A stretch of 35,064 nucleotides of DNA from NCBI GenBank assembly GCA_018402565.1, contig JAGYIQ010000019.1:1-35064 (forward strand), in the 5' to 3' direction. The notes under the pieces are model-generated. The model was not told the DNA's origin. It was given only the letters and a program-made list of their open reading frames with translations, and did no database searches. This DNA is from Pirellulaceae bacterium. GTDB lineage: Bacteria; Planctomycetota; Planctomycetia; Pirellulales; Pirellulaceae. The translations under genes were made by a program, and so were the position numbers. Below are positions 15,502-24,428 of the stretch, in pieces; position 1 is the first letter of the stretch; every line of letters starts with the position of its first letter.

Positions 15502-17026
15502 TTACTGACCAGCGATGCGGTTCAGCCGCGCGCGATTTCTTCAGGGTGAGGTTTCACCTCGATTGATTTTCGCCTGCATGTCCGTGATGAACTGCCGCTC
15601 AACTGCCAATTTCCGGGCGCTCGGCAGGCGCTTCGGCAGGCTTCGGCTGGCGCAGGACGCTCCCGCAGCCGGTGCGCGACGACCCACCGGGTTCTCGCGC
15701 ATCCACGCGCACATGTCGGCCATGTTCGAACCGCCGCTTTGCCGTGAACTGTATCCACTGGTCCAGCGTGCGGCCAGGTGCGAACAGAAACTGCGCTTGC
15801 ATTGTAAGGTTTTCGACCAGCTGCTCTTGCGCATCCCGCTTTCTGGTCAACCATGCCGCAAGTTCATCCTCTACCCAGCCTTGTTGGCAAGGCATTATCA
15901 AAGCCAAACGAAGTTCGCCCTCACTAAGCGCCAAAGTCCCACAGAGCCAATAACACATCGATACCAAGCTCATTTCTCAAATTGTTCAATTCAATTGTCG
16001 AGGCACGCCATTGCGGAAAACGGCTCCCAAGAACGCCCACGTCTGCGCCTTCTTCTGCGACCCACAAGTTCAATTGCACGATCAAGGTTTGAAATGTTGG
16101 ACTGGATGGGCCAATGCGCTCAAATGTCTGACGGCCGATTTCGATGCCGGTTGTGCCAGCCTCACGCGCACCAGCCACCCAGCGGCTCAAGTTCAGCTTC
16201 AGTTTCAAGGCGACCGTTGCTGCGCCAGCCTCACGCATTTGGCGAACCTCTACGCCAAACTCCTGCGCCTGGCGAATTGCCTCCGCAGCCGCTTGGCCAG
16301 TGACCACTTCGCCCGTCGGGCTGTAGACGACCGGGCCTTGATCGGTCACGCCCACGATTGTGCCATCAGGCAGGATTTCAGCTCGAGCGCAGCGTCGGGC
16401 GTCCGCCGGTCAGAAGATCGTCAAACTCCGATCCGCCAAGCGCACGCAGAGTACTTAAGCGTCGTGCGGGCAGCGCGGTCAATTTCCATCGTGCGCAAGA
16501 TCCAGTTCGGCCTGCTGCGCGTCGTCTTCGCGGCCGGAATTCCGAGCCGCCTCGATGCGCTCCTCCAAAAACCCGCGCGCGATGTCGATGTTGCCGGTAT
16601 CGATCGCCGAATAAACCTGCGCCATATCGCGCAGAATTGTCCGCTGGCGCGGCTCGCTCATCATGTCCCAGCCGCGCTGCGAGTCCTGGCTGATCTCGGG
16701 ATACTCATCATCCAGCCGGCCATAATCCTCAGCCGTCGCGCCGGGGTTTTCCATAATGCGCTTCATTGCTATTGCGCATGGCCTCTGCGCGCGCTGGGCC
16801 GCGGCCGCCGCCTGACGCTGCTCAAACTGTGCAGCCGCGCGGGCCTCTTGCGCGCCCTGAATGTCCATTGTCTGCTGACACTGCTGCATCAGAAGCGGGA
16901 ATTCCTCGGCTGCGCGGAGCTTCTTGCGTTTCGCAAAAGTCGGCCAGCCTGACCGAACTCAAAGCCCCGCATCGCCTGCTCAAACGGGCTGCGGACGTTC
17001 ATCATGTAATTAATCGGGCTGACCAT
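15502..17026 (-). CDS. Ejection protein, gp20-like
   Basis: ATG 17026 overlaps the previous stop region. Pieces: VSPINYMMNVRSPFEQAMRG, a Gln/Ala coiled coil (MDIQGAQEARAAAQFEQRQA), GATAEDYGRLDDEYPEISQD, PRQRTILRDMAQVYSAIDTG, DIARGFLEERIEAARNSGRE, then ALGGSEFDDLLTGG, PTGEVVTGQAAAEAIRQAQE, and ERQFITDMQAKINRG near the end. Helical, with long coiled coils, about 505 residues (P22 gp20: 471). Gene order 7-20-16 and the extended amphipathic composition support a DNA ejection role. Its end near 15502 is inferred from a stop and the next ribosome site. Many shifts. Confidence 0.68.
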
Positions 17027-17680
17027 TTAGAAAACTCCCCGCCACAAAGACGCCGCCTTGCGACATGCCAGCAATCTGGCCGACCGTGCCAGTGATGTCG
17101 CCCCACATGTTTGCAATTGCCTGCCCGCGCGCCAAGGCCGATCCAGCTTGCGCCGCGCCAGACTGCTGCAAAGGTTGTGTGGAACCCATCGTCTGCGCTG
17201 CCGTCGCCTGCCCGGCCGCCGATGCTTGCCCCGTAGCCGTCAGGCCACCAAGGCGACCGTATTGCTGTTCGATAAGCGAGGACAAGATTTGCCCGGGCGG
17301 AACTGCGCCAGCGCCTTGGACGTTGCCGCCCGCAAACCGCCGGTCGCCGCTGCGCTGAAGGATCGCCTCTTCACCCTGCTCCACCAAGGACCGAAACTGC
17401 GGACCCTGCTCCAGAAGTGCTGTGATGGCCGCTTGCTGCGCCTCCGGTCCGGAGACCCCTGCGAGGGCAAGCTGCTGGCCAGAATGACGTGCCAGCCTCA
17501 ACATAAGACCGCAGGAGTTCCTGAACCGTGTCGAACTGGCGGCGCTGCTCTTCAACGCCAAGCTGGGCAGCCTCCATTGCGCGCCAGCCACTGTGCTTGC
17601 TGCACGGCTTTGCGCCCTGGACGACATGAGGCGCCAGCAAGTGTCGCGCCAGCGGTACAGAATCCTGTGCTAATGGCCAT
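17027..17680 (-). CDS. Ejection / DNA transfer protein, gp7-like
   Basis: ATG 17680 begins MAISTGF inside the end of the acetyltransferase gene. Main part: RRQFDTVQELLRSYVEAGTS, QQLALAGVSGPEAQQAAITA, LLEQGPQFRSLVEQGEEAIL, QR, then GGNVQGA, ILSSLIEQQYGRLGGLTATG, QASAAGQATAAQTMGSTQPL, and the end IANMWGDITGTVGQIAGMSQ. This Ala/Gln/Gly pattern with a repeated Q-x-L-L-x-x-Y/F-V-x-A-G and the G-x-L-R-G-G-N-x-Q-x-A-L-A-x-F motif is that of gp7-type DNA transfer proteins. About 217 residues (P22 gp7: 229 before processing). Three or more shifts. Confidence 0.78.
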
Positions 17681-18129
17681 GACCAGTTTCCTTCGTGAAC
17701 GTGCGCTCGTCGGCAAGCCACGGCGCGAATAGACCCGCGCCATCGTGGCCGTTGATCATTCTCAAGCGCGATCATAAACAGTTGGCTGGCACCGATCTTT
17801 TCGGCCCAGCCCTCGATTTCAAACATCATCTGAGCGCCTGCGCTCGCGCCGCGCTCGGCAGGGTCGATCACAGAACAATTCCTGCGCGACCGTGACGCTG
17901 GGCGCGAAATAAAGCGGGAATGCCATTGCCGGCAATGCCGACGATCTCGCCAGCCTTATCGACCACCCATACTTGCGCGGCATCAGATGCTTCGACCCGA
18001 TCGAAAATCACCGAAGCCTGCCTCATCAAAAAATCGACACACGCTGGCCCATCGGCGATGCGGCGAAGAACGCGCGCCTGCTCAATGACACCTGCCTTGT
18101 CTGATTTTTCTGCGAGGCGAACGCGCAAT
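17670..18129 (-). CDS. GNAT family N-acetyltransferase
   Basis: The expected ATG at 18129 reads ATTG, an apparent extra base, behind GAGGGCTGCAC. The protein: RVRLAEKSDKAGVIEQARVL, RRIADGPACVDFLMRQASVI, QVWVVDKAGEIVG, TVAQELFCV-IDPAERG, then MMFEIEGWAEKIGASQLFMI, ALENDQR and YSRRGLPTDERTFTKETGHG. The strand V-W-V-V-D-x-x-G-E-I-V-G, the L-F-x-V-D-P-x-x-R-G-x-x-x-G-x-x-M-F loop for acetyl-CoA, and Y-x-R-R-G-L-x-P near the end are GNAT features. About 152 residues. It lies among the ejection genes, so it may modify a virion or host protein; the substrate is unknown. Overlaps the next start. Confidence 0.75.
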
Positions 18130-18747
18130 GTGCAGCCCTCTTTTTCAAAGGCTGCTGGCCGCCCATCGTCTCCAGCACGGCCAGTATCGCAGAATTTGCT
18201 TTGCGCGGCAAGATTGGTCATTGCAGCCGGAACCTCTCCGCGATTTCCAGACGGGTTGTAGGCGAGCAGGTCGATCTGCTCTGGCCGGGTGTAAAGGTCA
18301 TTCACATTTTGCGGCGGCTGATAGCCCATCGCAAAATCCCCGACGGCCTCTGGACAGCCTGCAGGCGCGTTGGCATCGCCCAGGCCCGGAGTATTCGCCG
18401 AGGATGCGGGCGACATAATTCTGCGTTTCCTCGAAGGCGGAATGCCGCCATATCGGCTGACGTTTATGGTCCAGCGTTGTAGGCCGCCAGAGCGAGCGCA
18501 GGATCGCCAGAAACGGTCAAGCTGCTCACGAAGGTATCGCGCGCCACCACGCAGGTTCTGGATCCGGGTCTGACAGGTCCACAAGTTCCGCAGCCGTGCC
18601 GGGCATAAGCTGCGCCAAGCCATAGGCACCGGCAACGGAGGACGTCACGTCAGGCCGGGCTGCTCTCGGCCTCGTCAGCCCGCGTGAACAGGGGCAGGGT
18701 CAACGCCCTCTTCCGCGATCCTGTGCTGCGAGCGCGCGATAATCCAT
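18082..18747 (-). CDS. Lytic transglycosylase (SLT domain)
   Basis: ATG 18747: MDYRALAAQ, then GVDPALFTR, ARPDVTSSVAGAYGLAQLMP, GTAAELVDLSDP, QNLRGGARYLREQLDRF, GDPALALAAYNAGP, VSRYGGIPPFEETQNYVARI L. These are the SLT motifs: E/S-S near the catalytic Glu, G-A-x-G-L-x-Q-x-x-P, N-x-x-x-G-x-x-Y-L, A-L-A-A-Y-N-A-G and the final Y-V-x-x-I-L. The catalytic Glu itself falls in a shifted stretch. A C-terminal tail of about 90 residues follows. It probably cuts peptidoglycan for DNA ejection, as P22 gp4-type or internal virion transglycosylases do. About 220 residues; several shifts, end approximate. Confidence 0.82.
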
Positions 18748-19120
18748 CAGTCATCTTCCTCCACGCCTGGCAGGCGCCGCAGCTGCAAGGAACGCTGAAA
18801 GTCGAACTTCTTACAGTAGCCGCGACCACCGCCTGCGCTGTCGTAATCCGTGACAGGGATCGCCTCCATCATCGCCTGCATCATCGGGCTGGTGCAGAAG
18901 TATTCGCAGTTGAGGCACATGCGGCGGCGCGCGTCCTTCGCCCATGCCCCATGCCTTGCCGAGATCAGCCCAGAACGCCTTGTTTGCCCCTTCCGGATCA
19001 GGCGACAGGTTTTCCGGCCCAAACTGCCAGCTATCAATGGCGATCTGCTTGTTCTTCTTGTTGTCGCTTGGCGCTTGGCACCTTCATGCCGACGCCAGGT
19101 ATCGGTGCTTCGTAATCCAT
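18747..19120 (-). CDS. Conserved cysteine-containing neck-region protein
   Basis: ATG 19120: MDYEAPIPGVGMKVPS, QIAIDSWQFGPENLSPDPEG, ANKAFWADLGKAWG, ARRRMCLNCEYFCTSPMMQA, MMEAIPVTDYDSAGGGRGYC, KKFDF, then SCGACQAW-EEDD. The cysteines (C-x-x-C, C, C, C-x-x-C) suggest a metal site. The family is seen in podovirus structural clusters with unknown role. About 124 residues. Two or more shifts. Its stop overlaps the ATG of the transglycosylase. Confidence 0.62.
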
Positions 19121-19460
19121 CAGGTGATTTCCCTTCCAGAGCAGCCCGGATCGTGAGCGACGTGGCGGCCGAGGCCAGCGTCGAAATGGGTGCCCAGCCT
19201 CAAGCACCTGGCCGACCAGTTCCAGGCAAGTGTAGGTCTCATCGGGCGCAATTGTGCGGGCGTCGATCCCACAAGGTTGGATGCCGCAGCCGAACCGCCG
19301 AAGTTAACCGGAGTTGACCGAGATCGTCACGTTCGCCACGCTGGTGTTGGTGACGGTAAACTTATCGATGATCGCCTTGACCGCATTGGCGGTGTATTGC
19401 GTCGTCTGCGCGTTCTCAGCCTGCTTGGCTGGGATCAGAACCTTAGATTGTGACTGCCAT
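19120..19460 (-). CDS. Small structural protein candidate
   Basis: ATG 19460 behind AGGAGGCTGAA. MAVTISKVLIPAKQAENAQT, TQYTANAVKAIIDKFTVTNT, SVANVTISVN, then NFGGSAAASNLVGSTPA, IAPDETYTCLELVGQVLEAG and ATSLTIRAALEGNHL. All-beta, about 113 residues; it pairs with the preceding gene of similar make-up (both have T-V-x-N-T-S-x-x-x-x-T-x-x-V). Podoviruses carry such pairs near the neck. Two or more shifts. Confidence 0.62.
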
Positions 19461-19472
19461 TTCAGCCTCCTA

Positions 19473-19806
19473 TCAAACTGCCTCTGCGCCGCTGGCCAGT
19501 GATTGTAATGCCGGTGCCGATGCTTGAATTTGGATCGTGTCGCCAGCGTTCGGGATTTGCGTGCCCGTCCACTGGATGTTTTCTTTTGTATCAATCGGAA
19601 AGTCGTAGAACAGCGCGTTTGCCGTGCCTGCCGTCCTGCGGACGGAACCGAAACGCGATAGGTCAAGCACCGGCCGAGGTGTTTACGATGTCAAGGTTCT
19701 TTACCGATCGCGCGCGTGCTCGCTGGCACAGTGTAGAGCGTTGTCACGCCAGTGAAAGTGATCACAGCCTGCCCAAGTTTCGTTGGGTGATGTCGTTAAA
19801 AGCCAT
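19473..19806 (-). CDS. Small structural protein candidate
   Basis: ATG 19806: MAFNDITQRNLGQAVITFTG, VTTLYTVPASTRAI, VKNLDIVNTSAGALTYRVSV, PSAGGTAGTANALFYDFPID, TKENIQWTGTQIPNAGDTIQ, IQASAP, and GITITASGAEAV. Predicted beta sandwich, about 111 residues. This form (A-x-x-x-x-L-Y-T-V-P-A-x-T-x-A-x-V-K-N-x-x-I-x-N) is typical of small head or neck decoration proteins. Three shifts. Confidence 0.65.
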
Positions 19807-19855
19807 TCAGTAAGCCTCTAGCCAGAGCAAGACATTCGTTGACCTCAACGGGTTT

Positions 19856-20216
19856 TCAACGCCTGCCCAGCGGTTTGCGCTGCATCATATTTACCAAAAT
19901 GTCCTCATCTTGTGGCGCGTGTGCTGATACATCAAAAGACGATCAAGGCGCGGGTCTTGCGGAACGGGCTGCACGTCGCAAAAAGCGCAGCAAGCCGTTC
20001 AACCTCTGTGGCGCTGGATAGTGCCACCTCTGCCTTGTTGTCAGCCGCGCCCAGCGCAAAGGTGTTGTCCAGGATCAGTTGCGTCAGGGTGGCAATATCA
20101 GCGGGCGTCAGTTCACCGACCACTTGGAACAGGCGCTCGATCGCGCGGATCGCCTCCGGGTCGTTTCCGACAAAGCGGGCAATCTGGTTTCTGTTGAGGC
20201 GGGTCGGATCAGCCAT
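19856..20216 (-). CDS. Conserved small neck-region protein
   Basis: ATG 20216 overlaps the gp10 stop. ADPTRLNRNQIARFVGNDPE, AIRAIERLFQVVGELTPADI, ATLTQLILDNTFALGAADNK, AEVALSSATEVERLAAL, then DVQPVPQDPRLDRLLMYQHT and EDILVNMMQRKPLGRR. Helical, about 118 residues. The L-N-R-x-Q-x-A-x-F-x-x-N-x-x-x-I-R-x-x-E opening is common in podovirus proteins following the DNA stabilisation gene. Two shifts. Confidence 0.62.
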
Positions 20217-21540
20217 CAAAAGTTCAGCGGCTCAAGCCGCGCCTCCAATCGTGCCATCGCAAGCTGGGCGTCGCTGGTGCCACGAAACTTCTGCAAGCGC
20301 CAGTTCCGCATGTGGCCCTGCTGCAGCCACACCACGCGCTTGTCATACTGCCCCAGCGTGCCCACCCGCGCGGGCTTCTCGACGCTTCCCAGCCAGGTCA
20401 GTCCATCGACCGAGTAGGACGTCCCACACCGTTGAGTCAGCACCGGGCTGCGGCCTGTGAGGGCAACCAGTTCCATTTCGTGGAAGATCGCACCACGCCT
20501 CGTTATAGGCGATCATCGTGCCAGACTCCCAGCCAACCGTCTGGCCCCAATGAGGCGTCTTTGTCAAGAAAACCCACATCGGTTGCGGCAGGCTTGCAGA
20601 CGTTCCGGCAGTCAGGCCCAGATCGCGTCGCACACTCCCGCCGGCCAAGACCGACCAGAGACGAGCGCAGGATGAACCACACCGGCTGGCCAGAGCCTGC
20701 GAAACCGGCGTCGAACACGATGGTCTGATCGGGCGGGTGGATTTCGATGAACTGGTGCGCGCCCTCCGTCCGCTCCTGCATGAACACCGTCGAAAGCTGC
20801 GTCTCGGTGTAGGTCGCAAGGATTTCCTCGATCTCGCGGTGGCGATCTTCTGCGCCATGCCGTTGGCCCCAATGCCAGTTGGCTCTCGTTCACGCCGCTA
20901 CCCATGAAGGCAATGGTTTCCTCAAACACGCAGCAAGTGTGCGTGCCAAGCGTGCCCTTTTGGATTACGCGCCATTGATGCGCTGGAAAGAGAGAAGCCC
21001 GGCAGGCCGGTGTTGTCGAACACCTCGATCGTGTGCCGGTTCAACGCATATATTTCGTTGCGCAGCTTGGGCAACGACACTAGCCGGATCGGGATCGGAT
21101 CCAGCTTCCGATGATCATACTTGAGCGGATCAACCGCGAACGGGTTGAAAGCCAGTTCCGTGATCACAAGGAACTCGCCGTCGGTGGTCATGAAAAACCC
21201 ATCCACCCACACCGTCAGCGCAACGCCAGATCAGGATCGGTCACCTGCGCCAGCGTCGTGCCGTCGTAAGATAAAAATGACCACCACGACGTCACCGCCA
21301 GATAGTCGAAGCTGTAGGTGAACGTCACGCGATCGCCAGAGCCCACGTCGCCAATCGGTGACCGTGCCGTTCTGCGCCACGCTGACCAGCTTGGTGCCCA
21401 TGACGCGGTAAGAGTTCATCACGCCAGTTTATGCCGCCACGGTTTGCACCTGGGCCGTCGCCAGTTTTCACGATCCCGTCAGCCGGGCGAAGATAGCCCT
21501 CCGAAATCCCAGTTGCCTTTGGAACTGGAACAAGGTTCAC
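20216..21540 (-). CDS. Packaged DNA stabilisation / tail hub protein, P22 gp10-like
   Basis: GTG 21540: NLVPVPKATGISEGYLRPAD, GIVKTGDGPGANRGGINW, YRVMGTKLVSVAQNGTVT, VTFTYSFDYLAV, VWVDGFFMTTDGEFLVITEL, PFAVDPLKYGSSEADPDP, LRNEIYALNRHTIEVFDNTG, IQKGTLGTHTCCVFEETIAF, M, GSGVNEANWHWG, HREIEEILATYTETQLSTVF and the C-terminus LQKFRGTSDAQLAMARLEAR. The order Y-x-R-x-x-x-G-T, D-x-x-I-Y-A-L-N-R-x-T-I-E-V-F and E-I-x-x-x-L matches the phage stabilise family (P22 gp10), which plugs the portal after packaging and holds the tailspikes. About 440 residues, P22 472. Ten or so shifts. Confidence 0.86.
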
Positions 21541-22242
21541 CGGATAGCTGGTCCGAAGTTCGGGCTACTATCAGTGAAGATGCCGTTGAGGATCGGGATT
21601 TGCATCAGAAGCTGACCACCAACCCAAACGCTTCGAGTTTTACCACGTTGTTCGCGGTTGCTGGCTGCGCTGTGATTGTAAAGGTCCTGATCCACGGTGG
21701 CGTCCACCGTTATCAGCGTGTTGTCAACCACCGAAAGCCCGTGGCCTACCATACTCACCGGGTTGCTGATGATTTGATTGTTTCCGCGATTGCACATCAG
21801 CTTTGCACGCAGGCGCTGGCATTGTTGGCTGCGGAAACCGTCAAGTTGCCGCTGCCATAAGCCATTCCAAAAAAGGTTCTTTGCCGCCGCGCTGTTGGTC
21901 GGGTGAAAAGCGCATCGATCTCCATTCCGCCGCCAACGCCCATTGCCCAGCCTGGCATTAACCGAGCCAAGCGTGACGGCCAGGTGTTGGCAACAGCAAC
22001 AGTTGGCGTGCAAAGGCCAGCCACGAAGGGCAGATCAATAGTGATCGCCACGCCGGTGGTGTCTGTGTCGAGGGCTGTGATTTCATAGAAGCCATCAACG
22101 CCGGTGCCGGTGGCCCAGGTCACATAAAATGTCTTCGACAGCAATAGCGGCTGTCAGGCCATGCGCGCCCGCACTGTCAAGCTGCACAGAGCCGCCATCA
22201 TCCGAATAGGTCCAGCGTGATGAATGTCGCCGCTGGCTGCAC
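21537..22242 (-). CDS. Structural protein candidate between gp4-like and gp10-like genes
   Basis: Probable GTG 22242 start. Pieces: PAATFITLD, GSVQLDSAGAHGLTAAIAV, YVTWATGTGVDGFYEITALD, TDTTGVAITIDLPFVAGLGT, PTVAVAN, GWAMGVGGGMEIDALFT, SAAAKNFFGMAYGSGNLTVS, AANNASACVQ, IISNPVSMVGHGLS, VQLLMQIPILNGIFTDSSPN and stop. Beta-rich with Gly/Ala/Thr, about 235 residues, like decoration or neck-fibre proteins. Overlaps the gp10 start (GTGA). Many shifts, so the start is weak. Confidence 0.5.
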
Positions 22243-22253
22243 CAGGCTTAACC

Positions 22254-22532
22254 TCAAAGAGCCCAGCACCAAGGCAGGGGAAGCTGCGCAGCGGGCTGCG
22301 TGCTGAGATCATACTCAACCGTCGCACCGCGATTAAAGATCGTGGCGACCTGATCGCCCGCATACGGGCCGAAGGTCTGCGCGCGGTTCAGAAGCTCGAC
22401 CACGCCGGTCGGGGTCTGAACGCCGATCTGAACCAGTGTCGATTGATCGCCGATGCTGCCCACGCTCAAAAGCGAGCCGCGCGGGATGGCGATTTCTTTC
22501 TGAGTGCTGACTGCTGTGGGATAGAGAAACAT
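22254..22532 (-). CDS. Small structural protein candidate
   Basis: ATG 22532: MFLYPTAVSTQKEIAIPRGS, LLSVGSIGDQSTLVQIGVQT, PTGVVELLNRAQTFGPYAGD, QVATIFNRGATVEYDLSTQP. About 92 residues, beta-rich. The opening M-F-L-Y-P-x-x-V-S-x-x-K-E-I-A-x-P is common in podovirus proteins between the head completion and gp10 genes. Nearly intact; the last 12 residues may be in a shifted frame. Confidence 0.65.
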   Translation of the reverse strand: MFLYPTAVSTQKEIAIPRGSLLSVGSIGDQSTLVQIGVQTPTGVVELLNRAQTFGPYAGDQVATIFNRGATVEYDLSTQPAAQLPLPWCWAL

Positions 22533-22548
22533 AGCTGTTGTCCTTTGC

Positions 22549-23511
22549 TTATGCCGGTGTCACTGCGTTGGTGCCATCTGCGTCGACCCAAGTGTCCGCA
22601 GCCGCAGAGCCGGTCGCCACTTTGATCTTCGTGTTGGTCGTGTCCCATATCATCCGGCCCGCAGCCTTGCCCACGGTGTTAATCGCATTGGCAATCGCCG
22701 CGATGTCAGCCGCCGCAACATTCTCAAGGATCATGGTCGCCGCGATGGTCGGGTTGCCAGAAACACCGTCGCCGTTTGCGACGCTGATGCCTTGGCCTGC
22801 GGTGATAGTCCGCGCGGCCGCTGTGCCAGCCCCTGTGCGGGCAATTACGCCGTTCGCAACCAGACCCGCCACCGCGTCGAGATCAGCGTCCCACGCCTGC
22901 ACATCAACGCCAACCTCAACGTCCATAGCCTGTTGCGCCGCGCCTGCAGTGGCCGCCACAAACACATTCGAGCCAACCGCACCCGCACCAAGCGTTGAAC
23001 GAGCCGTTGCCGCGTCGGGATCATCAAGCAGCGTTTGCGCAAAAGCCGTCGCATTGATGACCGCTTGGTTTTCGGGATACCAAGAGTTCGTCACGCCGTC
23101 ATAACGAAGCGTGAACGCCTGATTGGCATTTAGCGTCGTGGGTGCGCCAACAACAGCAGCACCAGAAACGGTGACGCTGAATGCAGTTACCGATCGGGTC
23201 GTGACAATCGAGATCATCGACAGATCAGGCACCGAATTTGGAAGCGTCACACCGCCAGCGGCAAAGTTGTTCGTCGGGTCAAGCACCAGCCAAGTGTTCG
23301 GCGATTGGATCGTCACGTTAAAACCGCTCGTGGTTGGTGCCGCATATTGGCTGCGACTGATGTCCACTGGCAGATCAAGCTGCCCGTTGATGTAGGACGT
23401 AAGCAGCGTCAGGGATGCCTTGCGGGTGTCGCCGTTGCCTGTGGCCCACACGGCCAGCAGATCGCCGCCAGAGAGCGTGTCGAGAGCGGATAGCTTGTTG
23501 ATGCTGGTCAT
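22549..23511 (-). CDS. 320-residue head/tail fibre-like protein
   Basis: Apparently intact from ATG 23511, which lies 5 bases after the gp4-like stop. N-terminus MTSINKLSALDTLSGGDLLA, VWATGNGDTRKASLTLLTSY is a small capsid-anchoring type region found in many phages; then a beta domain (NTWLVLDPTNNFAAGGVTLP, VSGAAVVGAPTTLNANQAFT, LRYDGVTNSWYPEN), a repeat-like helical part (DPDAATARSTLGAGAVGSNV, DVQAWDADLDAVAGLVANGV) and a C-terminal GRMIWDTTNTKIKVATGSAA segment as in fibre tips. Its location between head completion and gp10-like genes suggests a decorating or neck fibre. One of the few genes without a shift. Confidence 0.72.
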   Translation of the reverse strand: MTSINKLSALDTLSGGDLLAVWATGNGDTRKASLTLLTSYINGQLDLPVDISRSQYAAPTTSGFNVTIQSPNTWLVLDPTNNFAAGGVTLPNSVPDLSMISIVTTRSVTAFSVTVSGAAVVGAPTTLNANQAFTLRYDGVTNSWYPENQAVINATAFAQTLLDDPDAATARSTLGAGAVGSNVFVAATAGAAQQAMDVEVGVDVQAWDADLDAVAGLVANGVIARTGAGTAAARTITAGQGISVANGDGVSGNPTIAATMILENVAAADIAAIANAINTVGKAAGRMIWDTTNTKIKVATGSAAADTWVDADGTNAVTPA

Positions 23512-23515
23512 CGGT

Positions 23516-24001
23516 TTACTCCAGGTCGAGAATGCTGTCCGGGCCAACCGTCAGCGGATCAATGGGATGGGGAAGGAACGGGTCTTTGCGGTCGCGCCAG
23601 CCCTTGCCACCAGCGCCAGCCGGGATCGCCATGCTGTCAAGCTGCATCTCGATCGGCTTGGCCGCCTGCGCGATGATCTGGTTGTAGGCGTTCTTGGCCG
23701 TGGCCTTCGTGTCTGGCGAGACCGTCTTGCCGTAGCCCGGCGCGATCCGCACAGCGAGGTTGAGAGCCATCGCCTCAAGCGCCGCGTCGGAAACGCCTGT
23801 CTCCTGATCCAGATCGCTTGCGCCCGGCGAGGACGGCAGCGGATAGCCCAAGCGAATGCCCTTGCCGTTCCATGTGGCCATCATGGCATCGAGCCGACGA
23901 AGCGCGCCTTCAAGCTGCTGCGGCTGCAGGTCGAACACATAACCTGCAAGCCCGATTTCCTCGAAAGCCATGTTGATGATGTCGCGCTTCGTGTAGGCCA
24001 T
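23516..24001 (-). CDS. Head completion / tail accessory protein, P22 gp4-like
   Basis: Intact from ATG 24001 to TAA 23516, 161 residues (P22 gp4: 166). MAYTKRDIINMAFEEIGLAG, YVFDLQPQQLEGALRRLDAM, MATWNGKGIRLGYPLPSS, DLDQETGVSDAALEAMALNL, AVRIAPGYGKTVSPDTKATA and AYNQIIAQA, with LDSMAIPAGAGGK near the end. The pattern (A-F-x-E-I-G-L-A-x-Y, Q-x-x-x-A-L-x-x-L-D-x-M-M-A-x-W and P-x-x-P) is the P22 tail accessory factor family, which binds under the portal and starts tail assembly. Confidence 0.9.
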   Translation of the reverse strand: MAYTKRDIINMAFEEIGLAGYVFDLQPQQLEGALRRLDAMMATWNGKGIRLGYPLPSSPGASDLDQETGVSDAALEAMALNLAVRIAPGYGKTVSPDTKATAKNAYNQIIAQAAKPIEMQLDSMAIPAGAGGKGWRDRKDPFLPHPIDPLTVGPDSILDLE

Positions 24002-24003
24002 GA

Positions 24004-24205
24004 TTATTCCTCGACAGGCTGAACGCGCTTGCGCCCGCGCTTGGGCTTTTCCTCGACAGGCTTGGAGGCTGCTTCGATCGCGAGCATTTCTATGCCACCC
24101 GACTTTCATTGCCGCCTCAATGTCGCAATCGTCAAAAATCTGGCTCCGAAAGGTGCCATCTGGGCGAACCTTATGTCCCGGTGACTGAAAAAGCATTGTT
24201 TTCAT
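24004..24205 (-). CDS. Small hypothetical head-region protein
   Basis: ATG 24205 overlaps the previous stop (ATGA). MKTMLFQSPGHKVRPDGTFR, SQIFDDCDIEAAMKVGWHRN then, after one shift, MLAIEAASKPVEEKPKRGRK and RVQPVEE. Short folded part followed by a basic, proline-rich tail. Similar ones follow capsid genes in many phages. Function unknown. About 66 residues. Confidence 0.62.
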
Positions 24206-24372
24206 TTCTTTCTCCGCTTCGGTGCCTTCGGGCTGCCTGCCTTTTCTGCTGCTCTGCGCGCCCAAGTGGTTAAAGGGCGATGGCGGTCGCCTGCTTGCGC
24301 GTGCGTCCAGCCTTTCTTCCGGTCTTGATGTTCTCGCCGATGCTTTTGGCTGTAGCCCTTCTTGAGCGGCAT
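24202..24372 (-). CDS. Small basic histone-like protein after coat gene
   Basis: ATG 24372: MPLKKGYSQKSIGENIKT, RKAGRTRKQATAIALN, then AEKAGSPKAPKRRKK-type tail in the next frame. The P-L-x-K-G-x-S-x-K-x-I-x-x-N-I-x-x-x-x-x-x-G-x-x-x-K-Q-A-x-A-I-A-L form is a frequent small phage protein downstream of capsid genes. Strong positive charge suggests nucleic acid contact. About 56 residues; the 5' half has at least one shift. Confidence 0.65.
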   Translation of the reverse strand: MPLKKGYSQKHRREHQDRKKGWTHAQAGDRHRPLTTWARRAAEKAGSPKAPKRRKK

Positions 24373-24428
24373 AGAACTGTCCCTCGTTCAAGGTGGTGGA
24401 GAGGCGGAAGTTCCCCGCCTCCCCAAGG

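Noticed and set aside
16011..16952. Long rightward open frame (313 codons) and others at 14418-15266, 12991-13815 and 15515-16303
   Set aside because: They are antisense to ejection and spike genes whose motifs are clear on the minus strand; their protein is Arg/Ser/Ala rich with no family pattern, as expected for shadows in G+C-rich DNA.
17924..17937. 14-bp palindrome CATTGCCGGCAATG
   Set aside because: It is inside the GNAT coding region, short and G+C rich, with no promoter or repeat around it; likely chance.
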